Below are positions 19,920-30,451 of a stretch of DNA of 64,000 bases, piece after piece. Position 1 is the first letter of the stretch. Each line of letters opens with the position of its first letter. The translations under genes were made by a program, and so were the position numbers. Below the pieces are notes generated by a model that searched no databases, was not told where the DNA came from, and worked only from the letters and a program-made list of their open reading frames with translations. This stretch comes from Bacteroidota bacterium. GTDB lineage: Bacteria > Bacteroidota > Rhodothermia > Rhodothermales > Bin80. The stretch spans positions 1 to 64,000 of the forward strand of contig JAPOTS010000043.1 of NCBI GenBank assembly GCA_026709065.1, given 5' to 3'.

Positions 19920-21287
19920 TCAAAGAATATATTGGCTTAAGTCTCGATTGCGTGCTATAGAATCCAGTCGAGCATCAACTTCATCCGCATCTAACTGAAT
20001 GTGCAAGGGGTTAGTCCCGTCTGATTCAAACAAGAGATCCTCTAATAGCGTCGTCATAATCGTATGGAGCCTTCGGGCCCCGATGTTCTCAACTTCGTCA
20101 TTTACTTTGGCAGCAGTATGGGCAATCCTCCGAACTGCGTCATCTGTGAACTCAAGTTCAACATTTTCGGCTTGTAATAAGGCATGGTATTGTTTGAGGA
20201 GTGCATTTTTTGGTTGAGTAAGGATCAAGTAGAATTCCTCTTCAGTCAGACTGTGCATCTCCACACGAATGGGAAACCGCCCTTGCATTTCAGGGATCAG
20301 ATCGCTAGGTTTGGCAACATGAAAGGCTCCACTGGCAATAAATAGAATATGATCCGTACGTACCATTCCATGTTTTGTATTCACGGTAGCACCTTCAACA
20401 AGTGGGAGAAGATCTCGCTGAACACCTTCACGAGAGACATCGGGCCCGCCTCCGCTTTTTACGGTACGGCTAGCCACTTTATCTATCTCGTCAATGAAAA
20501 CGATCCCAGAATTCTCTACGCGTTTGAGTGCTTCTTGGGTAACACTCTCCATATCAATGAGCTTGGAGGCTTCTTCCTTGGCGAGAAGTTCTTGGGCCTC
20601 GGAGATTTTGACGCGCCGTTTTTTACGTTGTTTTCCACCAATTCCCCCGATCATTTCCTGAATATTCATGCCCATTTCTTCCATCCCTAACGGGCCAAAG
20701 ACTTGAAGCATGGAGTTGGAGTTATCTTTGTTGACTTCAATTTCAACTTCACGGTCAGACATTCGTCCATCTTCAAGGCGTTTACGAAATTTTGAACGTG
20801 TGGAGGATTCTTCCATCTGATCATCCTCCGGCTGGCCATTATTGGTTGAATCAGAGGGTTTGACGGTTTTAGGTGTCAACATAACATCAAGAAGGCGTTC
20901 ACGCGCCAATTCATGGGCGCGTTCCTGTACCAGTTGTTCGTGTTCTTGACGAACCATGCGAACCGCACGATCAGCCAACTCACGAATCATGCTCTCTACA
21001 TCACGGCCTACATATCCGACCTCTGTAAATTTTGTGGCTTCAACCTTGATGAATGGGGCATCAACTAGCTTTGCCAACCTGCGGGCAATTTCTGTTTTTC
21101 CCACACCTGTAGGTCCCATCATGATAATATTGCTTGGCAAGATTTCATCTTGAAGGTCACCAGTTACTTGTTGGCGGCGCCAGCGGTTACGCAGAGCAAT
21201 AGCTACAGTCCGTTTTGCCTCAGGTTGACCAATGATATAGCTATCAAGTGCTTCCACGATTTCTCGTGGTGTCAGATTAGAATTCAT
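19920..21287 (-). CDS. hslU: ATP-dependent protease ATPase subunit HslU
   Basis: LTPREIVEALDSYIIGQPEAKRTVAIALRNRWRRQQ, MMGPTGVGKTEIARRLAKL, VGYVGRDVESMIREL, FIDEIDKVA, C-terminal RDLSQYIL. Confidence 0.97.
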   Translation of the reverse strand: MNSNLTPREIVEALDSYIIGQPEAKRTVAIALRNRWRRQQVTGDLQDEILPSNIIMMGPTGVGKTEIARRLAKLVDAPFIKVEATKFTEVGYVGRDVESMIRELADRAVRMVRQEHEQLVQERAHELARERLLDVMLTPKTVKPSDSTNNGQPEDDQMEESSTRSKFRKRLEDGRMSDREVEIEVNKDNSNSMLQVFGPLGMEEMGMNIQEMIGGIGGKQRKKRRVKISEAQELLAKEEASKLIDMESVTQEALKRVENSGIVFIDEIDKVASRTVKSGGGPDVSREGVQRDLLPLVEGATVNTKHGMVRTDHILFIASGAFHVAKPSDLIPEMQGRFPIRVEMHSLTEEEFYLILTQPKNALLKQYHALLQAENVELEFTDDAVRRIAHTAAKVNDEVENIGARRLHTIMTTLLEDLLFESDGTNPLHIQLDADEVDARLDSIARNRDLSQYIL

Positions 21288-21305
21288 AGTGTTTTCTTAG
21301 GATCC

Positions 21306-22280
21306 TTAGTCAGCTCTGTACGGTTCTTCTTCAAGGTGATGTAGTTCTCTGCTAGTTTCTCTCAGATGAAGGTAAGCCTCCTCTTCTACATGCTGAGATT
21401 TTTCAATAGAATTCTGGGTTTCTATGACATTGGGATGCTGATAATTGATTAGAAGAACGGTATAATTATATGGGAATCCAGGGCGCTTCTCTAACCAAAT
21501 TGCCCCAGTATTCTTTAATTGATTAATTAAGGGTTTTGGATCGTCATGGTCTGGGAGTAACTCAGACAGTTTGCGCAGTAGGGGGGTAAGATAAATATCT
21601 TCATATTGCCGAAAGAAATAAACAATAACATGGAGTGCAGCAAGGAGATGATTATCAGTAATTTGAATCGCTTCACTGGGTTGGGCCATCAGATCCTTAT
21701 TTTGAGGTGCAGGTTGTGCAGAGGGCAGCACTTCAGAGTAGGGCTGATTCGTAATCAAAGTGTGAGCCGAAATAAAACACTCTGGGTTATGATCCATAGT
21801 TGAAAGATCAGGAGAAGTAAACGAGATCAAGGAGCTATGGATGTTTTTTTGTTGAATGTGATTAATCAGTGGAAGGTAGAGTCTATCCCCACTCACAATA
21901 AGAACGGCTGAGGGGTCTTGGTGATGGTTGAGTATTTCTAATAAATCGATACATATTTGAATTTCTGAAGCATTAGATTGTAATGAAGCGGGAACAAATC
22001 GGGGTTCCATTCCAGCGAGGTATAGGTTTTGCTGGATCTGAGGTCCCGCAGAATCAATCATAGTAAAATCTGCATATGCTACAGAAGAGGTTAGTTGTAA
22101 TTGGAGTTCATTTTTCACATAATAGACGCAGGCATTCAGCAATGAATTAATGACACTATTTGTGTCTACGTATTCATCACGGTTCTCATCCACATAGTCA
22201 TGTAGATTATCATAATCGACAAACATAAAGGCTTGGTGGTGTTTTCCATTTTGAGTGTGTGAATAATTTAGAGATTTCAT
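21306..22280 (-). CDS. NYN-domain (PIN-like) putative RNase with C-terminal winged-helix/OST-HTH-like region
   Basis: AFMFVDYDNLHDY, VAYADFTMID, LVSGDRLYLPLINHIQQKNI; C-terminal HTH-like segment. Lies between hslV and hslU on the same strand. Confidence 0.75.
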   Translation of the reverse strand: MKSLNYSHTQNGKHHQAFMFVDYDNLHDYVDENRDEYVDTNSVINSLLNACVYYVKNELQLQLTSSVAYADFTMIDSAGPQIQQNLYLAGMEPRFVPASLQSNASEIQICIDLLEILNHHQDPSAVLIVSGDRLYLPLINHIQQKNIHSSLISFTSPDLSTMDHNPECFISAHTLITNQPYSEVLPSAQPAPQNKDLMAQPSEAIQITDNHLLAALHVIVYFFRQYEDIYLTPLLRKLSELLPDHDDPKPLINQLKNTGAIWLEKRPGFPYNYTVLLINYQHPNVIETQNSIEKSQHVEEEAYLHLRETSRELHHLEEEPYRAD

Positions 22281-22292
22281 AGACTTTATGGA

Positions 22293-22862
22293 TTAATTAT
22301 TATGAGTATTGCCCGTCGATTCTATTTCTAAAACAGTTAAGGAATGATTTGTATATACGCAGATATCGGCAGCGACATTTAAGGAATCCTTAACGATTTC
22401 TTTTGCCGTGAGTTCTGGAGCATGCTTTATCATAGCACGAGCGGCAGCAAGTGCGAATGAGCCGCCGCTCCCGATTGCCACGATATCATCATCGGGTTCA
22501 ATGATATCACCACTACCGCTTAATAACAAAAGTCGGTCCACGGTGGCCACCGCTAACAGTGCTTCCAGCCGACGCAGGTAGCGGTCAGTCCTCCAATCTT
22601 TGGCAAGTTCCACGGATGCTCGTGTCAAGTTTCCGCCATATTGTTTAAGTTTATCTTCAAAACGTTCAAATAGTGTAAAGGCATCAGCGGTGGATCCAGC
22701 GAATCCAGCTAAAACTTTCCCATCATAAAGTAGTCGGACTTTTTGAGCATTGTGTTTCATGACCGTTGTTCCCAGTGTTGCTTGCCCGTCGGATCCAAGA
22801 GCAACTTTATCATGTCGACGAACACCAATTACAGTTGTACTATGTAACGATGATTTATTCAT
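22293..22862 (-). CDS. hslV: ATP-dependent protease peptidase subunit HslV
   Basis: [69 protein letters not shown]. Confidence 0.97.
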   Translation of the reverse strand: MNKSSLHSTTVIGVRRHDKVALGSDGQATLGTTVMKHNAQKVRLLYDGKVLAGFAGSTADAFTLFERFEDKLKQYGGNLTRASVELAKDWRTDRYLRRLEALLAVATVDRLLLLSGSGDIIEPDDDIVAIGSGGSFALAAARAMIKHAPELTAKEIVKDSLNVAADICVYTNHSLTVLEIESTGNTHNN

Positions 22863-23410
22863 AAATTAAAATTTCTTTATCTATACTCATATTTACCCAA
22901 TCATACGATGATTTTGATAAGATGTTTATTCATGGAGTAGGTTTATCGTTACCCTGCCCGAAATTTGAAAAAGAAAGAATATCGGCTTTTGATATCGTGA
23001 AATATCATCTCAGGATATACTAATTGGTCAGTCATCGCTGTCAAAGACAATCTCCGTTGAGATTACCGATCCACTGATTGAAGATGTTAATCCAAACGAT
23101 TGCCGTCAAGTTAGCAGGGGGGGATGCAGGTGCCTATGTTAGACGGCAATCCGTTCCAATGGCTGGAAATCAATTTTGAATGGATGCATCATGATACAAA
23201 TTTAGGTTATCACTCTGCGATGATTCGGGTGGAATTGTCGCTCAATCAAAAGTATCATAGGTAAAGAAAGAGTTCAACTTTATTAGCTCACAACTGCCCA
23301 ACCTATCAATCCAATGAAGTTTTTCAGGAAATGGAGGTTATCTCAGTCGTCCCAATTTTAAGGTAATAAAAATGTACAAGAAAGATGAAGAAGACTAACT
23401 GCTGACGGAT

Positions 23411-24412
23411 TTATTCCTTAATAACTTGTTGGCTATTGCTGTATGATGATGTCAAGAGAATCAGACCTCCTATAGATAGATAGAGGATTAATTGGGCCCC
23501 ATGAACAAAGACGGCATAGGCGGTGGCGCCGGATTGATCAATTCCATAGAGTGCGGTTAATGTCAAAATTGTCAGAAAATGAAAGGAGCCCGCACCACCT
23601 GGTGTGGGAACAACAATCCCAAGCGTACCAATGAACATGATGGCCATGGCATCCCAGTATGATAATGCTCCAACGCCTTCTAACTCAAACATGACGAGAG
23701 GAATGTAGGCCATCAGAGCATAGAATAACCACATCAATACTGTTGTCCAGATCAGTCGACTGCGGAACCGAGTCTGATAAATCGTTTTGAGACCATCTGT
23801 AAATTTTCTCAACCATACAATGAGACGAATTTTCATGCGAGAGGATGGATTCAAACGAAACCATCCACTAACCATAACGATGATCACTAAGGACCCAATG
23901 GCAATCCATAACCATGGTACATCGGGTATTAACATTACATCAGAAATTACGTCAAAACGTTCACGAAGAATATATACAGTGACAATGAGTCCTATGCTGA
24001 GTACAAAAAGATCAATTATTCGCTCAACAGCCACAGTGCCCAAAAGAGATGAAAACGAGGTTTTGTGTTTCGCTGATACATACGTACATCTTGCAATCTC
24101 GCCTGCGCGAGGCAAGACATAATTAGCCATATAGCCCACCATTAAGGAAGCAAATAGATGGGATATAGGAATGTGAGAAGAAGCTTTGTCATTAATGGCA
24201 GTGACCAAAGCATGCCATCTGATGGCTCGAATCAAATGACTGATTAATGTGAATGCCAAAAGAAGAGGAATCCATAAATAGTTACCTGTGCGTATAGAGT
24301 CCCAAAATTCGTCGAAATTAATTCCACGCAAAGATAACCAAATCAATAGCACAGCCAGAGCAATAGAGGCAGTGCGAAAAATAAGCTTTCGTGTACCTGT
24401 AGAAATAGTCAC
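23411..24412 (-). CDS. Lysylphosphatidylglycerol synthase TM region / UPF0104 family membrane protein
   Basis: LLIWLSLRGINFDEFWDSIRTGNYLWI, NYVLPRAGEIARCTYVS, PTPGGAGSFHFL. Confidence 0.85.
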   Translation of the reverse strand: MTISTGTRKLIFRTASIALAVLLIWLSLRGINFDEFWDSIRTGNYLWIPLLLAFTLISHLIRAIRWHALVTAINDKASSHIPISHLFASLMVGYMANYVLPRAGEIARCTYVSAKHKTSFSSLLGTVAVERIIDLFVLSIGLIVTVYILRERFDVISDVMLIPDVPWLWIAIGSLVIIVMVSGWFRLNPSSRMKIRLIVWLRKFTDGLKTIYQTRFRSRLIWTTVLMWLFYALMAYIPLVMFELEGVGALSYWDAMAIMFIGTLGIVVPTPGGAGSFHFLTILTLTALYGIDQSGATAYAVFVHGAQLILYLSIGGLILLTSSYSNSQQVIKE

Positions 24413-25056
24413 GATCGTAAGTCAATGACTTCTACTCCCTCGGGTGGAGAGAATTCAAAAGTTTCTGGTGGGAGAGCGATACCAACAAGAATATTACTAA
24501 GTGTGATTTCGGTACGGGTTGAACTCTGATTCATTGTCACCATTTTAGTAATCATCCTGTCGCTTTCACGGATCCATAACGTGAGGGTAGAAATTGAAAA
24601 ATCTGTTTGTGTAGGATACAGCTCAAGACGAAAGTGAGGAATTCCATTTAGGATTTCATAATCTGATGTGCGGGCATCAAAAAATTCTTCATAAGAGCGC
24701 AGTAATGTGCCTGGTGAATAGGCTAAACCCTCAGCGTCAATCGTCGTAATCAGAACTTGATTCTCCTGAGGTCGATAGATCCACGCTTCATTATCAATTC
24801 CAGTAATGATTTCTGTCAATGTTTCAATTCGGTATTGATTTTGATGGAGTTGGATGGATCCAGTGACAGATTGCGATCCCTCCCAATATTCAGATGTGGA
24901 TGTATGCACAAATGAAGCGACAATCGGGTCTTGATATCGACTAGTCACCTGCTGCAACAGTGATGATGGAGAAGGTACCTGAGCAAAGGCAGTTAAGGGG
25001 ATAATACTCCCGATGAATAAGAAATTACAGATCAAAAGAGCTATCTGCAGATTCAT
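24409..25056 (-). CDS. lolA: LolA-like outer-membrane lipoprotein carrier protein
   Basis: Signal peptide; LLQQVTSRYQDPIVASFVHTSTS...GSIQLHQNQYRIET...WIYRPQENQVLI; 4-bp overlap with UPF0104 gene. Confidence 0.75.
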   Translation of the reverse strand: MNLQIALLICNFLFIGSIIPLTAFAQVPSPSSLLQQVTSRYQDPIVASFVHTSTSEYWEGSQSVTGSIQLHQNQYRIETLTEIITGIDNEAWIYRPQENQVLITTIDAEGLAYSPGTLLRSYEEFFDARTSDYEILNGIPHFRLELYPTQTDFSISTLTLWIRESDRMITKMVTMNQSSTRTEITLSNILVGIALPPETFEFSPPEGVEVIDLRS

Positions 25057-25685
25057 TCTGGTATTATAGTTTGATTATGAATGTTATCGTAAATCAGCGC
25101 GCTTTTCTATTGGTATAAAATGAATCATTGAATTACCTTAATGGAAACTGCCAATGATTATGACGGGAGGAAAATATGACATTGATATTAGGCTGATTCT
25201 TCTCCTATACATCCAACAAATTGAAGCTTAATAATGTAAGGAACTTGAGCGGTTACTCTCCCGAAGGGAGATTTATCATTCAACTCTGGGGAAACGCCAT
25301 AAAGAGATAGTCCCTGGTAAATAAAGATACGTTGGAGTATTTGTGGAATCATATTTCTTAGTAACTGATCGTGTTTATGACATAGCGCTTCATCGCGAAA
25401 AACTGTTAAGCATTCTGAGGAGGTGCTTTATCTTAAATTTTAAGTAGATTGAATCAAGAGTTTGGTTTGGTCTGATCAGCAGAAGACACTATAGACTCCT
25501 CTCATTCTTTAGGATCCTAACAATATGATTCTCGCCATTCGGATTAACCTTGATCAAATGGTCTGATCCAATATGCTTTTAAGTAACTTATGTGAAAGAT
25601 AGTATACCTATGAACGAATTATGATCAATATTGATCATAAAGAATCAACACATTATATATTGCAGGATCGTAGCCACCACATGCT

Positions 25686-26225
25686 GTGAAACGATTTATA
25701 GATCAAATTGTTATTTGTCCAGCGAAGTCTATTAACAGTTCAGTGCTAATTTCTAACTTAACGATTGTATGTGGAGGCCAAACGGGGGTTGATCGCGCAT
25801 CGCTTGATTCTGCAATCAAATGGGGTATCTCTTATCGTGGATGGTGTCCAGCAGGTCGCTGGGCCGAAGATGGCTTGATTGATGAGCGATATGAACTACG
25901 GATGACTCCATCGGAGGATCCTGCACAGCGAACTGTGTGGAATGTCCGTGAAAGTAATGGGGTATTGATTATTGGGTCAATGTATCTGTCAGCGGGAACA
26001 AATCTCGCTCATAAGACAGCCAAGGATCTTGATATTCCTGTCATTCATGCTCAATTGGATCATGAAGTTCCATTGGTGATCAAATGGTTGAAGACCTTGG
26101 ATGCTCCTATCGTGAATATTGCAGGCCCCCGTGAAAGTGAGGATCCTGGGATCTACTTTAAATCATTACTCTTTTTAGATGAGTTGATCCCTACAATCAA
26201 GAATGACGATCTTCCATCACATTAG
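25686..26225 (+). CDS. Putative molybdenum-carrier/SLOG (Rossmann) family protein
   Basis: IVCGGQTGVDRASLDSAIKWGISYRGWCPAGRWAEDGLIDERYEL...TVWNVRESNGVLII signature. Confidence 0.85.
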   Translation: MKRFIDQIVICPAKSINSSVLISNLTIVCGGQTGVDRASLDSAIKWGISYRGWCPAGRWAEDGLIDERYELRMTPSEDPAQRTVWNVRESNGVLIIGSMYLSAGTNLAHKTAKDLDIPVIHAQLDHEVPLVIKWLKTLDAPIVNIAGPRESEDPGIYFKSLLFLDELIPTIKNDDLPSH

Positions 26226-26884
26226 TAACGCTTCCTTGATCATCCGTTTCTGTTGATGGGAGATCATCAATTCCGCTATAAAACCGTATAAGTGGGCTTC
26301 GGTGGTTGTAGATGCTGGATGCACGGTTCAGCTAGAATGCCATTGGCAGACTACTCAATCAAGTATCGGTGATGGCCAGGCACCATTGATTGACGGAATG
26401 TCTAAGATAGTGCGATGTTCATGGTTCAGTTGCGTAGTTATAAAGCATGTGATGGAATGAGTTTAGAGGGGTTTGGAGTGTCGGTCGTTGCACTGGCAAC
26501 GGTAGGGGCTATACCCATTCCTGCTGTGTTGATTAACTGACTCAATAATAGCGAATGGTACAGCGACGGATCAATAAATCTTAGATCGTTGATGAATATT
26601 CAGGGAAAAAGAAAATATCCATATGATTATCCCAGACTATATGTATCATTTCAAATCAATAAAATTCCCACCCTACGGCTGCCCTGTAGTCATGAAGACG
26701 CAAAACGTACTCCACCAAATCCGAATATTCGGGATTCATCGCCACATTCCAGACGGGGTCTCCTTCAGAAATATTTAGTACTTCCAGATGATGCTTGATC
26801 CTAGGCATCTGCTGCTGAATTTTGTGCCGGTCAATGTCCGCATGCTTGGCAACTCCACGCTGGAATGGCGTCATTTTTTTTGAA

Positions 26885-27780
26885 TCATAGGCGTTTGCGC
26901 CTAAAATCTCTTCTGTTCTTCTTCTGATTCCGCTTCCACTTATTGATCTTCCGCTTGGTACGTTTGAACCGTCCAGATCCTTTCTGTTGGCGGGCCAACT
27001 TTCGTTGCCATCTAAGAATCTTGATCTCTTTATCCGTTAAGTTAGGTAAGGATAGAATCTCCTGCTTTTCATCAGTACAGGAATAAGAAATGTTATAGGC
27101 GTTCAAGTCAACACCAATTTCTTTGCCGTCATCTATCTTTTCTGGTAAATCAAAGACTTTATAGAGAACGGAGATCTTCCAGTATTGACCATCTTTCCTT
27201 ACAGTAACTTCAATGGGCTCTCCGTTTGGATAAGGATTGCATCTTTTCTAAGTATCTTCTTCCAGCCAACCTTTTGGATGTAGATACTGTCGTTAACCAT
27301 CTTGAACGTCCCTGTTGGAGCCGTAAACGATTTATGATTATACTGGGCCTTTTGCGAAACCTCCCAGTCAACACTAAAAAATACGTCACAGGTGCTTCAG
27401 AGCAATATTTCTACGAAAACTCTGATGTTTTGCAAAAGCCTCCTTATTGTGGAATGTGGGGTGATCACGTAATCCTTTGAAGAAAGCATGCCATGCCTCT
27501 GCCTGCCCTTTTAAGGTGTAACGAACAATGTTAGTAGAGTACTTAGACAACCAATCCGTTTCTTTACGCAGAGGCGGATATCGTTTAATTAACCAGTAAA
27601 AAGATAGCGAAGGATTTTCAGTATCACATTCCAGACAAACAGACATGCTCTAACCAATCCATGCAATAACATGGCTTATATTGGGTACCAGAACCTAAAC
27701 GATACTCTATTCCACGATAAGCAGTGGAACAGGATGTACCAGATGAATTACAAGCCTTTTTAACAGGCATGATATCATGT
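26885..27780 (-). pseudogene. Decayed, 3'-truncated TnpB (OrfB, IS200/IS605-type) gene
   Basis: Frame-broken peptides FYWLIKRYPPLRKETDWLSKYSTNIVRYTLKGQAEAWHAFFKG; YIQKVGWKKILRK / NPYPNGEPIEVTVRKDGQYWKISVLYKV; KEIGVDLNAYNISYSCTDEKQ (RuvC-I-like) and RWQRKLARQQKGSGRFKRTKRKINKWKRNQKKNRRDF. The C-terminal RuvC-II/III and zinc finger are missing. The 5' limit is approximate. Confidence 0.8.
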
Positions 27781-27954
27781 GCAAGTTGATGTTATGGTAA
27801 ATAATAGGGTAGATATGCAGTCTATCCTATTGTGTCTGTTATTTTGCTCCCCCAAATAGATGGTTCCATCATTTGTTACTTTCGGATATAATTTTCTTTA
27901 ATATCTTCTGACCGTGAAAGATGTGACGTGTGATCTGACTGGAAAAAAGTGCTA

Positions 27955-28760
27955 TATGATCCAGTAGAGCGAGATGCCCTGTCTGGCTTTCTGAATCTTA
28001 TCCAACCTGCCCCGAACGTCCGAAGACACATACTGTCCGTTCAAGCGGGCCTTGATCTCCTGCTCCTTTTCGGGAGAACTTAAACCTTTTTCCAGTATCT
28101 CGTGGAGAAATTTCTGTTGCCTCCATTCAGGGACTCCAAGTGCCGGTGCATGGCGAACACAGGTTTTAATTCAACAAGCGGTCGCTTTCAGAGTAACCAC
28201 AGATCGGTAGGGTACTCTACATGGGTCGCGACACCATGCTGTCCATATGACATTTGGCCGATCGCCATTTTTGTGACCGACCACTTGATGCCCCACCTTA
28301 ATCATCAACTGATCGAGGTGCTGTAATAAGGTTATGCTCACAGAGGAGATTTTGTCTGGAAGGGGTTGGCTTTAATAATCCTTCTGTTCTTGGACCATGT
28401 CAATCATCAGACGCAGACACTTACTTCATTCGCCCATGTAACTAACCGAAGGTAGGTGCAATTCAACTTCCTCCTGTTTGATGGCCGCCAATAGGATCAC
28501 AACCCAAAATTTCATGCTAGTCGTCCATGTTTTTTCCTGACCTTCGGATTGTGGGTTTTCAATAGTGCATCCAACTTTTTGCTTACTTCAGGATGAAGCA
28601 AGAGCAACTGGATAGCATACAGGAACACATCAAAGGGTTCGCGCTTCCCAGATCCAGTTCAATGTCCTCAATGGGGGCACTGTTCAGCGATAACTGGTGT
28701 GTGAAGATTTGTCACATGAGTTGAAGAAGTTTCAAAAGTCTGAAGATGCGTGCTTTAACA
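27955..28760 (-). pseudogene. Decayed transposase remnant, possibly ISNCY/ISDol1-like
   Basis: Reverse-strand reading gives broken peptides LDQLMIKVGHQVVGHKNGD / ATHVEYPTDLWLL / LGVPEWRQQKFLHEILEKGLSSPEKEQEIKARLNGQYVSSDVRGRLDKIQKARQG; the V..(H)YPTDxxLL and WRQ pattern recalls ISNCY-type transposases. Limits approximate. Confidence 0.5.
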
Positions 28761-29161
28761 TGTCAGACATCCTGCGAATTGAGACGAATAAAAATATTTT
28801 TGATCGAAACATGCGTCTCAATGGCTTCTGAGCAAATGATGACCAAGTGGAGAAAGATGGAAATCCAACGATCCACAAAGGCCAGAAAAAAAACTTCGCG
28901 AAAAAATAGAGACTCAAATGAGACAAAAAAACACCCATAGAGGCTGGAAGGCACTTTATTTTGAATACTGGGTGTTATCGTATAGGCACTATATAACGGG
29001 AGTTTCCAGTAATAATTGCAAACTTGCGGAGAATCTGAACCTTTCCAGAGACTACAGGTTCAAAGCGGGTTTTTTGGGGTTTGTTTGAACATCAACTAAT
29101 TTCGGACAACCCTGGCTTTTTCGTAATAACTTATCAACAAACCATTATTTCCCGATGAAAC

Positions 29162-30451
29162 ATGTTTTTAGGTATTACCCCCTCCCCCCCATTTTTTCTT
29201 TTCTTGATCGTGATTCTCTTATCCAGCTGCGATACTGGAATTACGGAACCGGATACTCAAAACTCAAGTGTTGAGGATGTCGAAGATGAGATCCCTCTGG
29301 ACGCGCTGGGCAAAACCGGTTCTAGTAATAGAGAATGTCGACGAAAGAAAAAATTAACTTCCGCCATTCAGTGTATGCGAGACTTGCATGCCAAAGGAAA
29401 AGAAGAGCGCAAACTTTGGACACGGGCTTTGCGTGCAGTACGTTGTAATCCTACTGCAATGACTGCATCTGAAGCATGGGATAATCGCAACAACAATAGA
29501 AACAAAGTGTTGTGGGGTCGCATTACCAGAGCGATTGAGTCATGCGATACCCCAAGCGATGTCCAATTTGACGTTGGCTTCTCTGACCTTATTGACCCAT
29601 CCAACAACGGCGAAGCAGTGTTAGGCAAGATATCCACTGACGGCGATGTAAGGTTCATTGATGGCCAAACATTTTCCGCAAGTGAAGGTGTATCCTTTGA
29701 AAATGCGATGCGTGTAGAGATCATAATTGAGGTGGAGGCGAGCACTAACGTGACAAATTTCCGCGTAGGATTACATGGAGTGACTGATTTTAACAGTCTT
29801 GGAGTCTATATCAAACCAGCGGATGGAGAACGAAACGTTCCCAGTGGAGACGCATACCCGACCTGCAAAGCTTCCAATAATTGTTTTGAGATAGTAGCAA
29901 CTGAGTTAGGGGTAACGGAATCCCTTTTGAGAGATACTCCACCTCCATCACCTGTAAACAGAGGTCGTAGAACCTTTAATTTTTATGGGGATACCATAGA
30001 TGACAACATTGTGGGGCCGGATGCACATCATAAGGCAATAATTAGAATCCAGAGTGTTAATGGTTCTGGATCAATTCCTAGCGGAGGCGAATTAAACTTC
30101 ATTGTTGAAGAGGATGACATTAGTTGGGTAGATGTATGGCACGAGCCAATTTCAGGTGGAAGCCGAATCTTAGCTAGGGAAAGTCGGCAAGTGTTAGATG
30201 AGATTAATCTGCGTGGGGATCTTGAAGGGCCAGGATGGCGTGGTACTGGAAACTTATTCTGGCTGTTACCTCTTCCCTCAAGCCCCCTCAACGATATCCA
30301 TCATGTTGACCTCACTTTATATGCTGACTGTTCTATGGGCAGAGCAGTCATTAAACCATTGGCATCTCCAAGGCTTTCGGGTGCAAATACTGTTGACCGT
30401 GAGCACGTCAAAATCAGATGGGACAAAGAGGAGATTGTTGTTTGCAACTAA
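29162..30451 (+). CDS. Lipoprotein of unknown function, 429 aa
   Basis: N-terminal hydrophobic segment with lipobox LLSSC; long uninterrupted ORF between two transposon-derived regions. Confidence 0.7.
   Translation: MFLGITPSPPFFLFLIVILLSSCDTGITEPDTQNSSVEDVEDEIPLDALGKTGSSNRECRRKKKLTSAIQCMRDLHAKGKEERKLWTRALRAVRCNPTAMTASEAWDNRNNNRNKVLWGRITRAIESCDTPSDVQFDVGFSDLIDPSNNGEAVLGKISTDGDVRFIDGQTFSASEGVSFENAMRVEIIIEVEASTNVTNFRVGLHGVTDFNSLGVYIKPADGERNVPSGDAYPTCKASNNCFEIVATELGVTESLLRDTPPPSPVNRGRRTFNFYGDTIDDNIVGPDAHHKAIIRIQSVNGSGSIPSGGELNFIVEEDDISWVDVWHEPISGGSRILARESRQVLDEINLRGDLEGPGWRGTGNLFWLLPLPSSPLNDIHHVDLTLYADCSMGRAVIKPLASPRLSGANTVDREHVKIRWDKEEIVVCN

Noticed and set aside
20349-20690. 113-aa antisense ORF within hslU
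   Set aside because: Fully antisense to conserved hslU; no independent signal.
23098-23151. 10-bp inverted repeat GATTGCCGTC/GACGGCAATC
   Set aside because: Noted in non-coding DNA between hslV and the UPF0104 gene, but spacing and flanks fit neither a clear terminator nor an IS end; too weak to call.
28732-28954. Overlapping short ORFs on both strands with hydrophobic or Lys-rich content
   Set aside because: A/T-rich low-complexity DNA within decayed transposon sequence; no start context or domain.
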